A stretch of DNA of 64,000 nt from Alicyclobacillus sp. SO9 (lineage in GTDB: Bacteria > Bacillota > Bacilli > Alicyclobacillales > Alicyclobacillaceae). Positions 18,758 through 27,152 of this stretch are shown here, one piece after another; position 1 is the stretch's first letter, and each line of letters opens with the position of its first letter. The translations under genes and the position numbers were made by a program. Where the stretch lies: the NCBI RefSeq assembly GCF_016406125.1, contig NZ_CP066339.1:4588001-4652000 (forward strand), given 5' to 3'. The notes below the pieces were generated by a model, which was given only the letters and a program-made list of their open reading frames with translations, did not search any database and was not told the DNA's origin.

Positions 18758-19531
18758 ATGCTTAGTAATCAAACGACCAACACACTTCGCCAACTTCGAC
18801 TCAACGGTATGGCTGACGCGTATGCACGGCAGCAGAAGGATGCTCATGCTGCAGAACTCACCTTTGACGACCGCCTTGGATTGCTTGTCGACCACGAATG
18901 GACTTTGCGTCAAAACCGTCAATTGGCCCGTTTGCTCAAAGCGGCCCACCTCAGAGTTCAAGCGACTCCGGAGGAAATCGACTACCAGGTGCCTAGAGGC
19001 ATAGATCGCTCACTCGTCCAGCAATTGCTCACGGGACAGTGGCTAACCGAACGACACAATCTACTCATCTCCGGACCCACAGGAGCAGGCAAAACTTTTC
19101 TGGCCTGTGCCCTAGCCACTGGGGCATGTCGACTTGGCTTCAAAGTCCAGTACCATCGACTCTCTCGTCTCCTACACCAAATGATGATGGCTAAGGGAGA
19201 CGGTACCTACGGGCGCGTAGCCAAAGCCTTGTCCAAGATCGATCTACTCATTCTTGACGATTGGGGCCTGGCGAACGTCTCAGCACCTGAAGCCAGGGAA
19301 CTGTTGGATATCCTCGACGATAGAGTACGGCAGCATTCCACCTGCGTGGTTAGTCAAATCCCAGTAGAACTCTGGTATGAACAATTTTCTGATGCAACAC
19401 TGGCAGACGCCGTGTTGGACCGTCTTGTCCACGATGCGTATAAGATTCAGCTCAAGGGAGAGTCCATGCGCAAGCTCAAGAGCGGGATAAAAAACAGCAC
19501 TGGGGACGAAAAAATGATTGCAAAAAACTAA
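18758..19531 (+). CDS. istB: IS21 helper ATPase IstB
   Basis: The 257-residue AAA+ ATPase has Walker A (SGPTGAGKTF, about residue 108) and Walker B (DLLILDDWG). IstB assembles on DNA and directs IstA to target sites. ATG 18758 has GGGAGG 9 nt upstream. The frame is intact although its partner istA is broken. Confidence 0.93.
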   Translation: MLSNQTTNTLRQLRLNGMADAYARQQKDAHAAELTFDDRLGLLVDHEWTLRQNRQLARLLKAAHLRVQATPEEIDYQVPRGIDRSLVQQLLTGQWLTERHNLLISGPTGAGKTFLACALATGACRLGFKVQYHRLSRLLHQMMMAKGDGTYGRVAKALSKIDLLILDDWGLANVSAPEARELLDILDDRVRQHSTCVVSQIPVELWYEQFSDATLADAVLDRLVHDAYKIQLKGESMRKLKSGIKNSTGDEKMIAKN

Positions 19532-19576
19532 GAAATTTGTTTAATTTCAAAGTAATCCCACACGGACGAACGGAAA

Positions 19577-19668
19577 GTGTCCAAGAGTTTCCGGACTAAG
19601 TGTCCAAAACTTTTCGGAACAACTGTCCACGACTTTCCGGATTCGGTGTCCAAAAGCCCCGGAATATG
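19577..19668 (-). repeat. Four tandem 23-bp repeats at the IS21 right end
   Basis: GTGTCC-like units begin at 19577, 19600, 19623 and 19646 (exact 23-bp period). They are the inverted counterpart of the left-end array. Confidence 0.85.
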
Positions 19669-19670
19669 CA

Positions 19671-20098
19671 GTCGATACCGCCAGTGAATTGCCTGTATCC
19701 GTTGAGGTCACGCCAGCACATGTCTACGATGGTGAAGTTGCCATCCCACTCATGAAAAATGTTGCTGAAGACCTGGTCAAGTTTGTCATGATGGACGCTG
19801 GTTATGACCAAGTGAAGAACTATCAGGCAGCCCGAGATTATAGTGCACAAGCCATCATTGCACTCAACAAGCGTGGTGAGAAAGAACCACCAGCTGGCAT
19901 GTCTACAAATGGTACACCTCGTTGCACGATGGGCGCGAGCGCTTGAAGTTTCGTTGTCCGCATGTGTTAGGCAAAGTCGATTGTCCACTCGGTGCTGCAG
20001 ACTGTTCTGATTCAGATTACGGTATGGCTCTCAAGCGAAACCTTCCCGACGATGTACGTTGCTACTCCAATCCTCACCGCTTTTCACTTGCCGACTGA
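19671..20098 (+). pseudogene. 3' part of the decayed DDE transposase gene
   Basis: After the second GTCGAT the host transposase continues (VDTASELPVSVEVTPAHVYD, second catalytic Asp; then VMMDAGYD and ALNKRGEKEPPAGM). A further frameshift or internal deletion at about 19930 moves the reading to RERLKFRCPHVLGKVDCPLGAADC, ending at TGA 20096-20098. The gene was dead independently of the IS21 insertion. Confidence 0.8.
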
Positions 20099-20341
20099 TG
20101 CATTGCCAAGGCAGAGCCTAGAAGAACAATTGCATTGAGATAGACATGGGCTGTTACTTTCCCAAGTCCGGAAACATGAGCATCATTTACGGTGAGATTC
20201 ACCTTGAGCCTCGAATTACAGTGTTCTACAGTCGTTCGCTCATTGTACAGTTCCGTCCATCCTCGGGTATTTTCATTTCAGCGAAAAACGTTATTCTGCA
20301 AAGCGCTCATATAAATCACGACAGAAAATGTGGAAACACTG

Positions 20342-20379
20342 ACGTTCTTTAAACTTTCTACACATATTCATTGTAGACT
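20342..20379 (+). promoter_or_regulatory. 11-bp direct-repeat promoter, site D
   Basis: Units ACGTTCTTTAA, ACTTTCTACAC, then 10 nt and TAGACT. The next convincing start codon is at 20555, so a leader of about 170 nt or an unseen small gene lies between. Confidence 0.65.
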
Positions 20380-20554
20380 AGCTTCAACTGGAATTTGGAG
20401 AAGGCAAGCGACAGATATGTGAGAACTACATTTGAATGTTATGAAGCTGAGTTCAATAGTTATCATTCTTCCCAATTTCACGAGTTTGCTGACTCAACTA
20501 AAATAATACTGTTCCAAGATGCACTATGCGTAGATACAGAAGGTGGAGCGATGA

Positions 20555-20887
20555 ATGAAACGAAGTACTTGGATAGTAGCGGGAGGCCTCGTCTTCTTAG
20601 GCATTCTCTTGTTATTCACAGCGGGTCTTGGACTTCAATCTAAATCAATGATGGGGATGATGTCACCAGCAAACATGATGCTGATGCCCACCATGTTGTT
20701 GAGGTCGCTGAGAGTTTTCTTAATCCTCTTTGGTGTGTTCACTGTATTCATTGAATTATTCGTCATCTCTTACCGCTTGATACGGTATCGTACTATTCAT
20801 TGTCCTACATGCCAAAGTACAGTTAGAGGTAAATGGGCCTTCTGCCCTCATTGTGGCTCGACCCTTAGACACAACTCCGTACGCTAA
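20555..20887 (+). CDS. Membrane protein with C-terminal zinc ribbon
   Basis: The 110-residue protein has two hydrophobic helices joined by a Met-rich loop (KSMMGMMSPANMMLMPTM) and ends in a CPTC...CPHC zinc-ribbon. GGTGGAG lies 6 nt before ATG 20555. The Met cluster between the helices could bind copper at the outer face (inference). No named family is recognised. Promoter site D lies upstream. Confidence 0.75.
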   Translation: MKRSTWIVAGGLVFLGILLLFTAGLGLQSKSMMGMMSPANMMLMPTMLLRSLRVFLILFGVFTVFIELFVISYRLIRYRTIHCPTCQSTVRGKWAFCPHCGSTLRHNSVR

Positions 20888-20969
20888 AATATGTTATAAA
20901 ATTAAACATCCTAGATTCGAAACGGAACACTTCTCAGCTTGTATCGCGTGATGTCTAATGATATCAGAG

Positions 20970-21284
20970 TTATTTTATCACCCAAGTATGAGCCCATCTA
21001 TTCACTTGGTCTATAACAGACTCTAAAACGTTCCCCTTCTGCGTTAGCGTATATTCAATCCTGACCGGTGTGTCGGGATAGACCGTCCGTACCACGATTC
21101 CTTTCTTCTCCAACTCCTTGAGTCGTAGCGTTAGTATTCGGTCGCCGATATCTGGTATCCGCTCACGTATTTCTTTGAATCGTTTAGGACCATCTAGTAG
21201 AACACTTACAATGAGCCCGGTCCAGCGCTTTCCCAAGATTTGAAACGCTGATTCGAAGTTGGGGCGGATGAATGTAGTCTCCAT
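20970..21284 (-). CDS. HxlR-family winged-helix regulator
   Basis: The 104-residue protein matches HxlR/MarR-like regulators (ILGKRWTGLIVSVLLDGPKRFKEI, then IGDRILTLRLKELEKKGIV). It has no Cys, so it is not of the redox-sensing HypR/YodB type. ATG 21284 has GGAGGGG upstream. It is monocistronic. Its target is unknown; HxlR members usually control nearby detoxification genes. Confidence 0.85.
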   Translation of the reverse strand: METTFIRPNFESAFQILGKRWTGLIVSVLLDGPKRFKEIRERIPDIGDRILTLRLKELEKKGIVVRTVYPDTPVRIEYTLTQKGNVLESVIDQVNRWAHTWVIK

Positions 21285-21420
21285 GTGTCACCCCTCCATT
21301 CATAATTCCTTTTACAAACATAAATTGATAGTTTAGACGCCGCTTATCAAACACCGCTATTTGAAATTAAGAACATATAAAATATCGGGGCCTTCCGTCT
21401 TCTAGGTAGCAAGAAACAGA

Positions 21421-21457
21421 GCACATGACTAACATCGGACTATCATCAGTCATGTGC
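21421..21457 (-). terminator. Terminator of the cytochrome b operon
   Basis: A perfect 10-bp stem (GCACATGACT/AGTCATGTGC) with 17-nt loop is followed on the minus strand by a pyrimidine-rich run (TCTGTTTCTT). It lies just past the small membrane gene at 21469. Confidence 0.6.
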
Positions 21458-21468
21458 GCCTGTAGACA

Positions 21469-21579
21469 TTAGCCTTTTACACCATATACCGCGGAAAGAA
21501 GCCACCAAATAATCCCCAGAAACAGTGCCATAGATACTAAAAGTGATAGCCCGTCTCTATGAAGTTTAAACCAGTTCAT
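21469..21579 (-). CDS. Small single-helix membrane protein of the cytochrome b operon
   Basis: A 36-residue frame starts at ATG 21579, one nt after the stop of the preceding gene. It encodes a basic N-terminus (MNWFKLHRDG) and one membrane helix (VSMALFLGIIWWLLSAVYG). Codon use and tight coupling support a real gene. Small single-span subunits are typical of respiratory complexes. Its precise role is unknown. Confidence 0.6.
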   Translation of the reverse strand: MNWFKLHRDGLSLLVSMALFLGIIWWLLSAVYGVKG

Positions 21580-21580
21580 C

Positions 21581-21799
21581 TTAGGACCGCATCCTTTCAC
21601 GGTATTCCTTGATATCCTTTTCTGCCCATCTCATCATGATGGCAAGCAGTATCACCATCACTGTAAAGATTCCTGCGTACTCCAGTGTCCACTTTGAAGT
21701 AAAGTGACTGAACATCTCTCCCATAGCCCAAATACCCACTAAAGAAAGCGCTAAAAATGTAAGGGACGAGATAAGTGGGTGATTCTTAAACCTCGGCAC
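21581..21799 (-). CDS. Two-helix membrane protein of the cytochrome b operon
   Basis: The GTG start at 21799 follows GGAGG by 9 nt and is one nt after the upstream stop, giving 72 residues. An ATG frame extending to 21847 would overlap the preceding gene by 47 nt and is less likely. Two hydrophobic helices flank a short loop, and the C-terminus is charged (WAEKDIKEYRERMRS). The family is not recognised; it is probably a structural subunit. Confidence 0.65.
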   Translation of the reverse strand: MPRFKNHPLISSLTFLALSLVGIWAMGEMFSHFTSKWTLEYAGIFTVMVILLAIMMRWAEKDIKEYRERMRS

Positions 21800-21800
21800 T

Positions 21801-22730
21801 TTAATGCACCTCCGTTCCATGAGCGCCTTGTGACTCTTTTTTCTCATTCGGATCCACGGCGTATATCAACTTATAGAGCCCAAGGTATTTAGGTATAGAC
21901 CGTAATCCTGGAACCAGTGGGAATATCACGACAAAGAACAACGCGATGACTCCGTTCCAGAGAATGAATCCCAGAGCAGTTGAGCCCTGTGGTAGTTTGA
22001 CGTGGGCGATAGCCGGTACGATGAGGTACCAAGGGCCGACAAAAAATCCTCTCTCTTTAACCATGCCCCACTGGTCGTCTGTGAGCCCCTTTTTCATCGC
22101 TGTGTTGAGCATCATAGGCTCGTCATACAGCCAAATATTTGTATATTGATACACATGGTTTGGACTCGTTCCTTGGAAATAGGTTTGCAAGTATCCTTTT
22201 TGAGCAAGCTTCAAGACAGCGTTCGCTAGAATTGGAACCGGACCAAAATTTCCTTTGAGTGAAGAGATTTTGCTCAAGGTTGGAACCGGTGTTGGTCCGC
22301 CGTCCCCACTATTCCCCTTGCTCGCTATGGTTTTCTGAATGGCAGTATCATAGTTCGCTGCCCATGTCTTCTGCTGTGCAGGGGATGCTGCTCCATAGGT
22401 TTTCAAGGCTTGCTTCTGCTGAGATGATAAAAACCATGAAGCACTCTGGATAGGTTTTAAAACAAGAGTTTTCGCAGGATCTTTCATACCATATTCGTGT
22501 TTATTCACCTGAGAAGCAGAGGTGCCATCGAGTTCTTGGGCCACAGCCCATATTGTACCCCCAGGCTGCTTTACTGCTGTGCTCTTAATGGTATCCGTGG
22601 GGTAGAACGGGGAGCCAACAGAAAACCCTACAATTACCACGAACAGTATTACGATTAACCCAACAATCGGGTATTTCCAAAAGCCGTGCGTCACGATAGA
22701 AAATCTTGTTGAACTTTTGTCTGTCTTCAT
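21801..22730 (-). CDS. Cytochrome b6f subunit IV-like protein with large outer domain
   Basis: The 309-residue protein has one N-terminal helix, an outer domain of about 180 residues without heme-binding CxxCH, then a helix pair including FILWNGVIALFFVVIFPLVPG, as in the C-terminal half of b-type quinol-oxidising complexes (subunit IV). A peripheral FFVGPWYL segment precedes it. It directly follows the cytochrome b gene (16 nt gap). Calling it the subunit IV partner is inference from position and topology. Confidence 0.5.
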   Translation of the reverse strand: MKTDKSSTRFSIVTHGFWKYPIVGLIVILFVVIVGFSVGSPFYPTDTIKSTAVKQPGGTIWAVAQELDGTSASQVNKHEYGMKDPAKTLVLKPIQSASWFLSSQQKQALKTYGAASPAQQKTWAANYDTAIQKTIASKGNSGDGGPTPVPTLSKISSLKGNFGPVPILANAVLKLAQKGYLQTYFQGTSPNHVYQYTNIWLYDEPMMLNTAMKKGLTDDQWGMVKERGFFVGPWYLIVPAIAHVKLPQGSTALGFILWNGVIALFFVVIFPLVPGLRSIPKYLGLYKLIYAVDPNEKKESQGAHGTEVH

Positions 22731-22746
22731 CGCATGTCACCTCCCT

Positions 22747-23406
22747 TTATAGCGGTCTTGCAATACCCTGGAGTTTCACCAATGTTAAATGCAAGCCCAT
22801 CAATAGTACTAAGACAAAAGGAATCAACGCCACATGAATAATAAGCGCTGATGTGAAATTTTCCGGCGAGATAAGTCTCAAGAATGGAACAGTGAAAAGC
22901 ATGTCATCTGAATGCATGGAGACAAACTGAGACTCCCAATCTCCGCGTGACAGCAGCCCAAACAAATTCTCACCTAAAGCGAGAAAGAATGTGACAAATC
23001 CAATCGCATAATTTACCCATCTCTTTCCTTTGTAAGAGCCTGTCAACCAAACACGAATGATATGAAGAAACAGGAAGAAGAAAAACGCCTGTGCAGACCA
23101 GTAATGCATTCCCTTAAACGCTGCTCCCGCCGAGGTATTGTTCCACCAAGTAGGTCCAAAAAAGGTAAGAACCAATCCTGTAAGAACCAAAAGGATGAAA
23201 GAAAAGAAGGTAAGTCCCCCCATACAATACCAATAGGATTCCGCATAGGACGGGGCCACTTTCCCAAACATCCGATTGAACGGCGGCATGTAGGCAAAAC
23301 TTTCAAGAAAAGCCCTCCAAAAGCCACGTTCTCTAGATCTTTCCTTGAAATTGAACCGTTCACTCTTGTGATGGTCAAAATACGCCTCTGTATCCTTGGA
23401 ATTCAT
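22747..23406 (-). CDS. Cytochrome b6-type diheme subunit
   Basis: The 219-residue protein has four hydrophobic helices and both heme-ligand pairs: His in GMHYW and LFLHII (13 residues between) and His in LIIHVAL and MGLHLTL (14 between). It resembles the N-terminal diheme half of cytochrome b/b6. No Rieske protein is encoded nearby, so quinol oxidation must pair with another electron carrier; the rusticyanin-like protein at 26414 is a candidate. Confidence 0.85.
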   Translation of the reverse strand: MNSKDTEAYFDHHKSERFNFKERSRERGFWRAFLESFAYMPPFNRMFGKVAPSYAESYWYCMGGLTFFSFILLVLTGLVLTFFGPTWWNNTSAGAAFKGMHYWSAQAFFFFLFLHIIRVWLTGSYKGKRWVNYAIGFVTFFLALGENLFGLLSRGDWESQFVSMHSDDMLFTVPFLRLISPENFTSALIIHVALIPFVLVLLMGLHLTLVKLQGIARPL

Positions 23407-23648
23407 AGCGGTTTCACCTCAATTATTGAAAGTTGGTTGTTAAATCCCGTTCCCTCACTGAGTTATACCAACTATACTCACCCAACCCTCCTTCACTTTT
23501 TGAAGCATATACCTATACTATGATAGGGTATATTAGTGTAAAAGACCCAAACAGATCAACTGCATTTCCCGAATGCACTAGTCGTATATAACTAGTGCTG
23601 CGTAATGAAAGCGGCCATGTATCATGTTTACACACACAAATCCATAAT

Positions 23649-23686
23649 ACTTCCCACACATTTTCTACATATTTCTCTGATATCGT
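23649..23686 (+). promoter_or_regulatory. 11-bp direct-repeat promoter, site E
   Basis: Units ACTTCCCACAC, ATTTTCTACAT (23660-23670), then 10 nt and TATCGT. It faces the small membrane gene at 23806 and lepB. Confidence 0.6.
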
Positions 23687-23805
23687 TTCATCACGAAAGG
23701 GAAGTTATACCTATACCAGGTATATACGAAAACAAGTTTAAGCTTTACATCAGAATCATGTGAGAGAGGAAACTTCGTACTTACCAAATAAAGGAGGTTG
23801 CAAAA

Positions 23806-23952
23806 ATGGATGTTAGCCACATTCTAGGCGTTCTGGCGTGGTCAGTCATTGTTATTGGCTCATGCTATTTTGTTTACTTGATGCTTCCATTACTTCGTTT
23901 CCTAAAAAGAATTGACATGCAGCGGCCTCGGTCAATATCCAATGACCGGTAA
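23806..23952 (+). CDS. Small membrane protein upstream of signal peptidase
   Basis: A 48-residue frame starts at ATG 23806 behind a strong AAAGGAGG. One membrane helix (ILGVLAWSVIVIGSCYFVYLML) carries a Cys and is followed by a basic tail. It lies between the regulatory repeats and lepB, 29 nt before the latter. No known family is recognised. Confidence 0.7.
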   Translation: MDVSHILGVLAWSVIVIGSCYFVYLMLPLLRFLKRIDMQRPRSISNDR

Positions 23953-23981
23953 TCCTCAACTCAGAATAGGGAGAAAGCATA

Positions 23982-24557
23982 TTGATATCCAATAGACTTC
24001 GTAAATCACTCTACAGTTTCCTTCCAGTTGTTTTCGGGGTCGTCGTTGCCTTAAGTATTAAGACTTGGGTCATCAGTGCCGCATTTGTACCTTCTGCGTC
24101 AATGTACCCCACGATCCCAGCTTTAGATAGAAAAGATCCAGCGTATATTACGGTAGATAAATTGGCGACAGAATTGGGGCACATTCATCGCGGAGAAGTC
24201 GTAGTATTTCATTTCCCAGATGACCCGTCGGAACTTTTTGTCAAGAGAGTAGTGGGTATGCCTGGAAATACGGTCACTGTTACCTCAAATGCGGTGTATA
24301 TAAACGGCCAGAAACTTAATGAATCAAACCCGGATATCTCAGTGTTGAACGGGCCTTATCATGGCACCTTTCATGTACCCATTGGGCACTATTTTATGCT
24401 AGGTGATAATCGTCCTATATCGGATGACAGCCGTATGTGGGTTCACAAATATGTATCTCGTTCTGCGATTGTCGGGAAAGCAAATGTCGTTTTTCACGAC
24501 TTCACCATAAAGGCAATCTCACAAAGCTTAACCCTGAAGAAAAGATATGGGAGATAA
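23982..24557 (+). CDS. lepB: Type I signal peptidase
   Basis: The 191-residue protein has one N-terminal membrane helix and signal peptidase boxes: catalytic Ser in VPSASMYPT (Ser40), Lys in FVKRVVGMPG, and GDNRPISDDSR. It cleaves Sec and Tat signal peptides on the outer face. The start is TTG 23982 with GGGAG upstream. It belongs with the repeat-driven transcript that also encodes a small membrane protein, next to several secreted-protein genes. Confidence 0.93.
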   Translation: MISNRLRKSLYSFLPVVFGVVVALSIKTWVISAAFVPSASMYPTIPALDRKDPAYITVDKLATELGHIHRGEVVVFHFPDDPSELFVKRVVGMPGNTVTVTSNAVYINGQKLNESNPDISVLNGPYHGTFHVPIGHYFMLGDNRPISDDSRMWVHKYVSRSAIVGKANVVFHDFTIKAISQSLTLKKRYGR

Positions 24558-24704
24558 AGCCAGAGGAGATCAGTAGGGGTGAAAGCTCTTCAGTATAAAG
24601 TAAACAGTTTGTAAAAAGCAAGAAATCATCTGAACTGTAGAAATTCGGCCCCGGATGTTTAATAACTATCAAGAAACTGTATCGTGAATTTTGTAGATCT
24701 TCAC

Positions 24705-24753
24705 ACGAACTCCACACTTTCTTGAAACTTTCTTCACCACTTCCCTTTACGAT
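24705..24753 (+). promoter_or_regulatory. 11-bp direct-repeat promoter, site F
   Basis: Units ACGAACTCCAC, ACTTTCTTGAA, ACTTTCTTCAC, then 10 nt and TACGAT. The ACTTTCTTGAA-ACTTTCTTCA core is identical to site C. Confidence 0.75.
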
Positions 24754-24794
24754 GACAGGGTAAAAAAAGCTTAAATAAAGGAGTTGGTCATACC

Positions 24795-25004
24795 GTGCTT
24801 ACAACAAGTGATCTTGAGCGTAACACCAAAGAACAAGAGCGTCTTCTTGAGGAATTAACTGAAGGGCATCCAGAAAGGAAACAACTTGTACGGCAACTGA
24901 AAAGTTTTGCTGTCGATGTACCATCCATCATTGATGTTATGAAACATATAAAGACAAAAACAGTAACAGCGTATTATACTGGGCAAGAGACTGAGCAACG
25001 ATGA
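24795..25004 (+). CDS. Small soluble protein, paralog of 4919-5119
   Basis: The 69-residue protein starts at GTG 24795 with GGAGT upstream. It shares the LTEGHPERKQL--QL--FAVDVPSIIDVMKHI block with the product of 4919-5119. The pair also share almost identical promoters, so gene and promoter were probably duplicated together. Function is unknown. Confidence 0.75.
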   Translation: MLTTSDLERNTKEQERLLEELTEGHPERKQLVRQLKSFAVDVPSIIDVMKHIKTKTVTAYYTGQETEQR

Positions 25005-25371
25005 CGAAATAAAACTTATGAGTTTGTCCATCCCACAAACACGTAAATGAAGCTATGGATGTATTTGAGCAAAACCCAAAAACTACGAACTTACTCTTTT
25101 ATGGAAATTCAAACTACCATCAAAATCTGCAATTAGAGTTGTATTCAATGAACCATATTACGCTCTCGAGATCTATGTTCCAGTAGATGCTAAAGAAATA
25201 CAGAATTCTCACTGCCGGATGTTTTTGGACGCGTAAAGGCGCGCGGCGAACTCCCTTCATAATACGTGCTCTTGCCCATTGCTTTGGTCACAATCACTTT
25301 TGGTCCTTCGTCTTTACTCTCCTCATAATTAAAAATATTGGTCAATGTTGGATGATAGGAGGTCAACTCAT
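25005..25371. other. Intergenic stretch with a coding-like remnant at 25069-25236
   Basis: The frame at 25069-25236 on the plus strand lacks a start codon but has protein-like order (LLWKFKLPSKSAIRVVFNEP then YYALEIYVPVDAKEI) ending in TAA. It looks like the tail of a lost gene. No family is recognised. Confidence 0.3.
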
Positions 25372-25956
25372 ATGGAATTTCATAAGGATTTGTCGCATGT
25401 AGGATGGGAAGAAGTTAAGCGAAGACAGTTACAAAGGGAATCCTTAGTATATGAATGGATTAAACTTGTCGGGATGAAACCCGGAAAATCGGTGCTTGAT
25501 ATTGGTACAGGACCTGGAGTCTTCACATTGAAATATGCTCAGGTTGTTGGAAATGAGGGTATAATTTATGCTTTAGATCAATCAAAGGAAGCTCTTGACT
25601 TATTAGTAGATGCCACAGACACGAAGCATAGCAATATTCATACGGTTTGTGCAGATGCCGAAATGCCACTACCGTCTGTCGAGGGAGTTGATATTGTGAT
25701 GATTACGGATATTCTTCATCACGCTCATTCTCCGGTTCGCGTCATAAGAAATATCTATCAGCACATTAAATTGCATGGAAGTGTGCTGATTTCCGAATTC
25801 GATCCAAGTTCTGAGGGCCATATTGGTCCACCATTACAAAACAGAATCTCGAAAGAAGAAATTAAAAAGTTAGTTCAGATGGAAGCATTTCAGATCGTCA
25901 AGGAGGGAAAGCAAGAACATGAGCATTACTACCTGCTATTAAAGAAGGACGCTTAA
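25372..25956 (+). CDS. Class I SAM-dependent methyltransferase
   Basis: The 194-residue protein has SAM motif I (VLDIGTGPGVFTL), acidic motif II region (YALDQS) and motif IV (DIVMITDILHHAHSP), typical of UbiE-like methyltransferases. ATG 25372 follows AGGAGG by 9 nt; the frame upstream to 25345 includes the ribosome site and is not used. The substrate is unknown. It is monocistronic. Confidence 0.85.
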   Translation: MEFHKDLSHVGWEEVKRRQLQRESLVYEWIKLVGMKPGKSVLDIGTGPGVFTLKYAQVVGNEGIIYALDQSKEALDLLVDATDTKHSNIHTVCADAEMPLPSVEGVDIVMITDILHHAHSPVRVIRNIYQHIKLHGSVLISEFDPSSEGHIGPPLQNRISKEEIKKLVQMEAFQIVKEGKQEHEHYYLLLKKDA

Positions 25957-26328
25957 GAGCCATTCACGTTGTAAGACGGATTGCCTTGCATAATTCAGTC
26001 AAGTTCCTAAGTCCCTGGCATGCTGATATACAAGGCCAAGAGCTTGATTCATATGTAGAGTTGGCACCAGACTCCAGTCGCCCTTATGTGAGCCGTTAAC
26101 CTTACTTCTTAGTCCTCAGGTAGACCAAGGACGATAAGATTCTCCAGCTCGGTCGTCCTCGGTCGTCGATTTCCCCCACTGCTTAGCCGATACATACGAA
26201 ACCCGAAACCTACAGTGTATCCATTTCAGTACCACGAGCTACCTACTATGAACTCTAGTGTATGAACCTCCCCTTATAGGCCGCCACACCGAATTTTGGT
26301 GTGACGGAAGGTTTATATTGCCCATCAC
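25957..26328. other. Intergenic stretch with a terminator-like hairpin
   Basis: No gene is recognised. At 26281-26307 CCG-C-CACACC pairs with GGTGTG-A-CGG around a GAATTTT loop, followed by GGTTTATATTG, a weak terminator ahead of the rusticyanin-like promoter. Confidence 0.4.
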
Positions 26329-26377
26329 AGTTTCTCCATACTTTGCCCAAACTTCGCACACAAATTCTTGTTAGTTT
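26329..26377 (+). promoter_or_regulatory. 11-bp direct-repeat promoter, site G
   Basis: Units AGTTTCTCCAT, ACTTTGCCCAA, ACTTCGCACAC follow with exact 11-bp steps, then 10 nt and TAGTTT. The rusticyanin-like gene starts 37 nt later. Confidence 0.7.
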
Positions 26378-26413
26378 AAATACCGTACAGAGTATATGAA
26401 AGGAGAATGACAT

Positions 26414-27061
26414 ATGAAAAAAACATTCCTGTATGTACCCGCTGTTCTGCTAGGGATAGGAATCGGTGGTCTTGGGATTGTTCAGGTCATGGCTCAAAGA
26501 AATGCTTACACCGGAGGGACCAACAGTACGTCTTACGCTTCCCCAGGCTGGGGTATGATGCAATCCTTTACGGGTTCAAACGCAAACTCAGTACAGGCCA
26601 TGTCCAAGCAACAGGCAAATACAGCCATGCAAAACTCACTGCAGGATGCGAGTGTAAATAAAGAAACAAATACCATCACCTACTCGAAGCAAAACGTAAC
26701 CATCGTCTTTTTCGCCGGTCCCGAAGAGGCTGATGGCAAATTCGTCGTTGGAGGGTTGGTCAACCCGACGATTCATTTGCCAAAGGGTGCACACGTACAG
26801 TTTAAGATAATTAACATGGATAGCGGTATGCCACATGGTATTGAATTGACCGCAGCAAACCCGCCCTATTCGTATATGTCGATGATGCAGGGTGGGATCT
26901 ATTCAGGGTCCTTTATCCCACCTTTGCCAGAGGCGCAAAATGACCAATACCCAGTTGCTGCATCTACTTTCGTTGTGAACCAGACCGGTAATTTCCATTA
27001 CCTCTGTCAAGTACCAGGACATGCTGCCAAAGGCATGTACGGAAAAATGATTGTCAGTTAA
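26414..27061 (+). CDS. Rusticyanin/sulfocyanin-like blue copper protein
   Basis: The 215-residue precursor has an N-terminal membrane anchor or signal (MKKTFLYVPAVLLGIGIGGL). The C-terminal cupredoxin domain carries all four type-1 copper ligands: His in SGMPHGIEL and the Cys-x4-His-x4-Met set in LCQVPGHAAKGM, the spacing found in rusticyanin. Such proteins carry electrons outside the membrane in iron- or sulfur-oxidising acidophiles. ATG 26414 has GGAG upstream. It is near the cytochrome b operon and is driven by promoter site G. Confidence 0.88.
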   Translation: MKKTFLYVPAVLLGIGIGGLGIVQVMAQRNAYTGGTNSTSYASPGWGMMQSFTGSNANSVQAMSKQQANTAMQNSLQDASVNKETNTITYSKQNVTIVFFAGPEEADGKFVVGGLVNPTIHLPKGAHVQFKIINMDSGMPHGIELTAANPPYSYMSMMQGGIYSGSFIPPLPEAQNDQYPVAASTFVVNQTGNFHYLCQVPGHAAKGMYGKMIVS

Positions 27062-27073
27062 CACTTTATCCGT

Positions 27074-27111
27074 CGTTTCTCCATTCTTTCTACACATTTT
27101 TTTGCCATACT
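27074..27111 (+). promoter_or_regulatory. 11-bp direct-repeat promoter, site H
   Basis: Units CGTTTCTCCAT, TCTTTCTACAC, then 10 nt and CATACT. It drives the pspA operon starting at 27153. Confidence 0.7.
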
Positions 27112-27152
27112 GTACGTGCTGAACAGGGGGACTTAGTAAGGAGGGACCTACG

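Larger units (their letters stand above)
13324..19670 (+). mobile_element. IS21-family insertion sequence, itself interrupted by a RIT element
   Basis: Both ends read TGCATATTCCGG inward (13324 and complement at 19670). They are flanked by an exact 6-bp target duplication GTCGAT (13318-13323 and 19671-19676). Joining the flanks restores the host transposase reading KIHLAVD-TASELPVS. Inside are istA (split), istB and 23-bp terminal repeats. The 6347-bp length is explained by the internal RIT insertion of about 3.55 kb. Confidence 0.93.

Noticed and set aside
26120-26220. Short minus-strand frame of about 28 codons with protein-like order (TELENLIVLGLPED)
   Set aside because: No ribosome site, too short to distinguish from chance and no neighbour to pair with.
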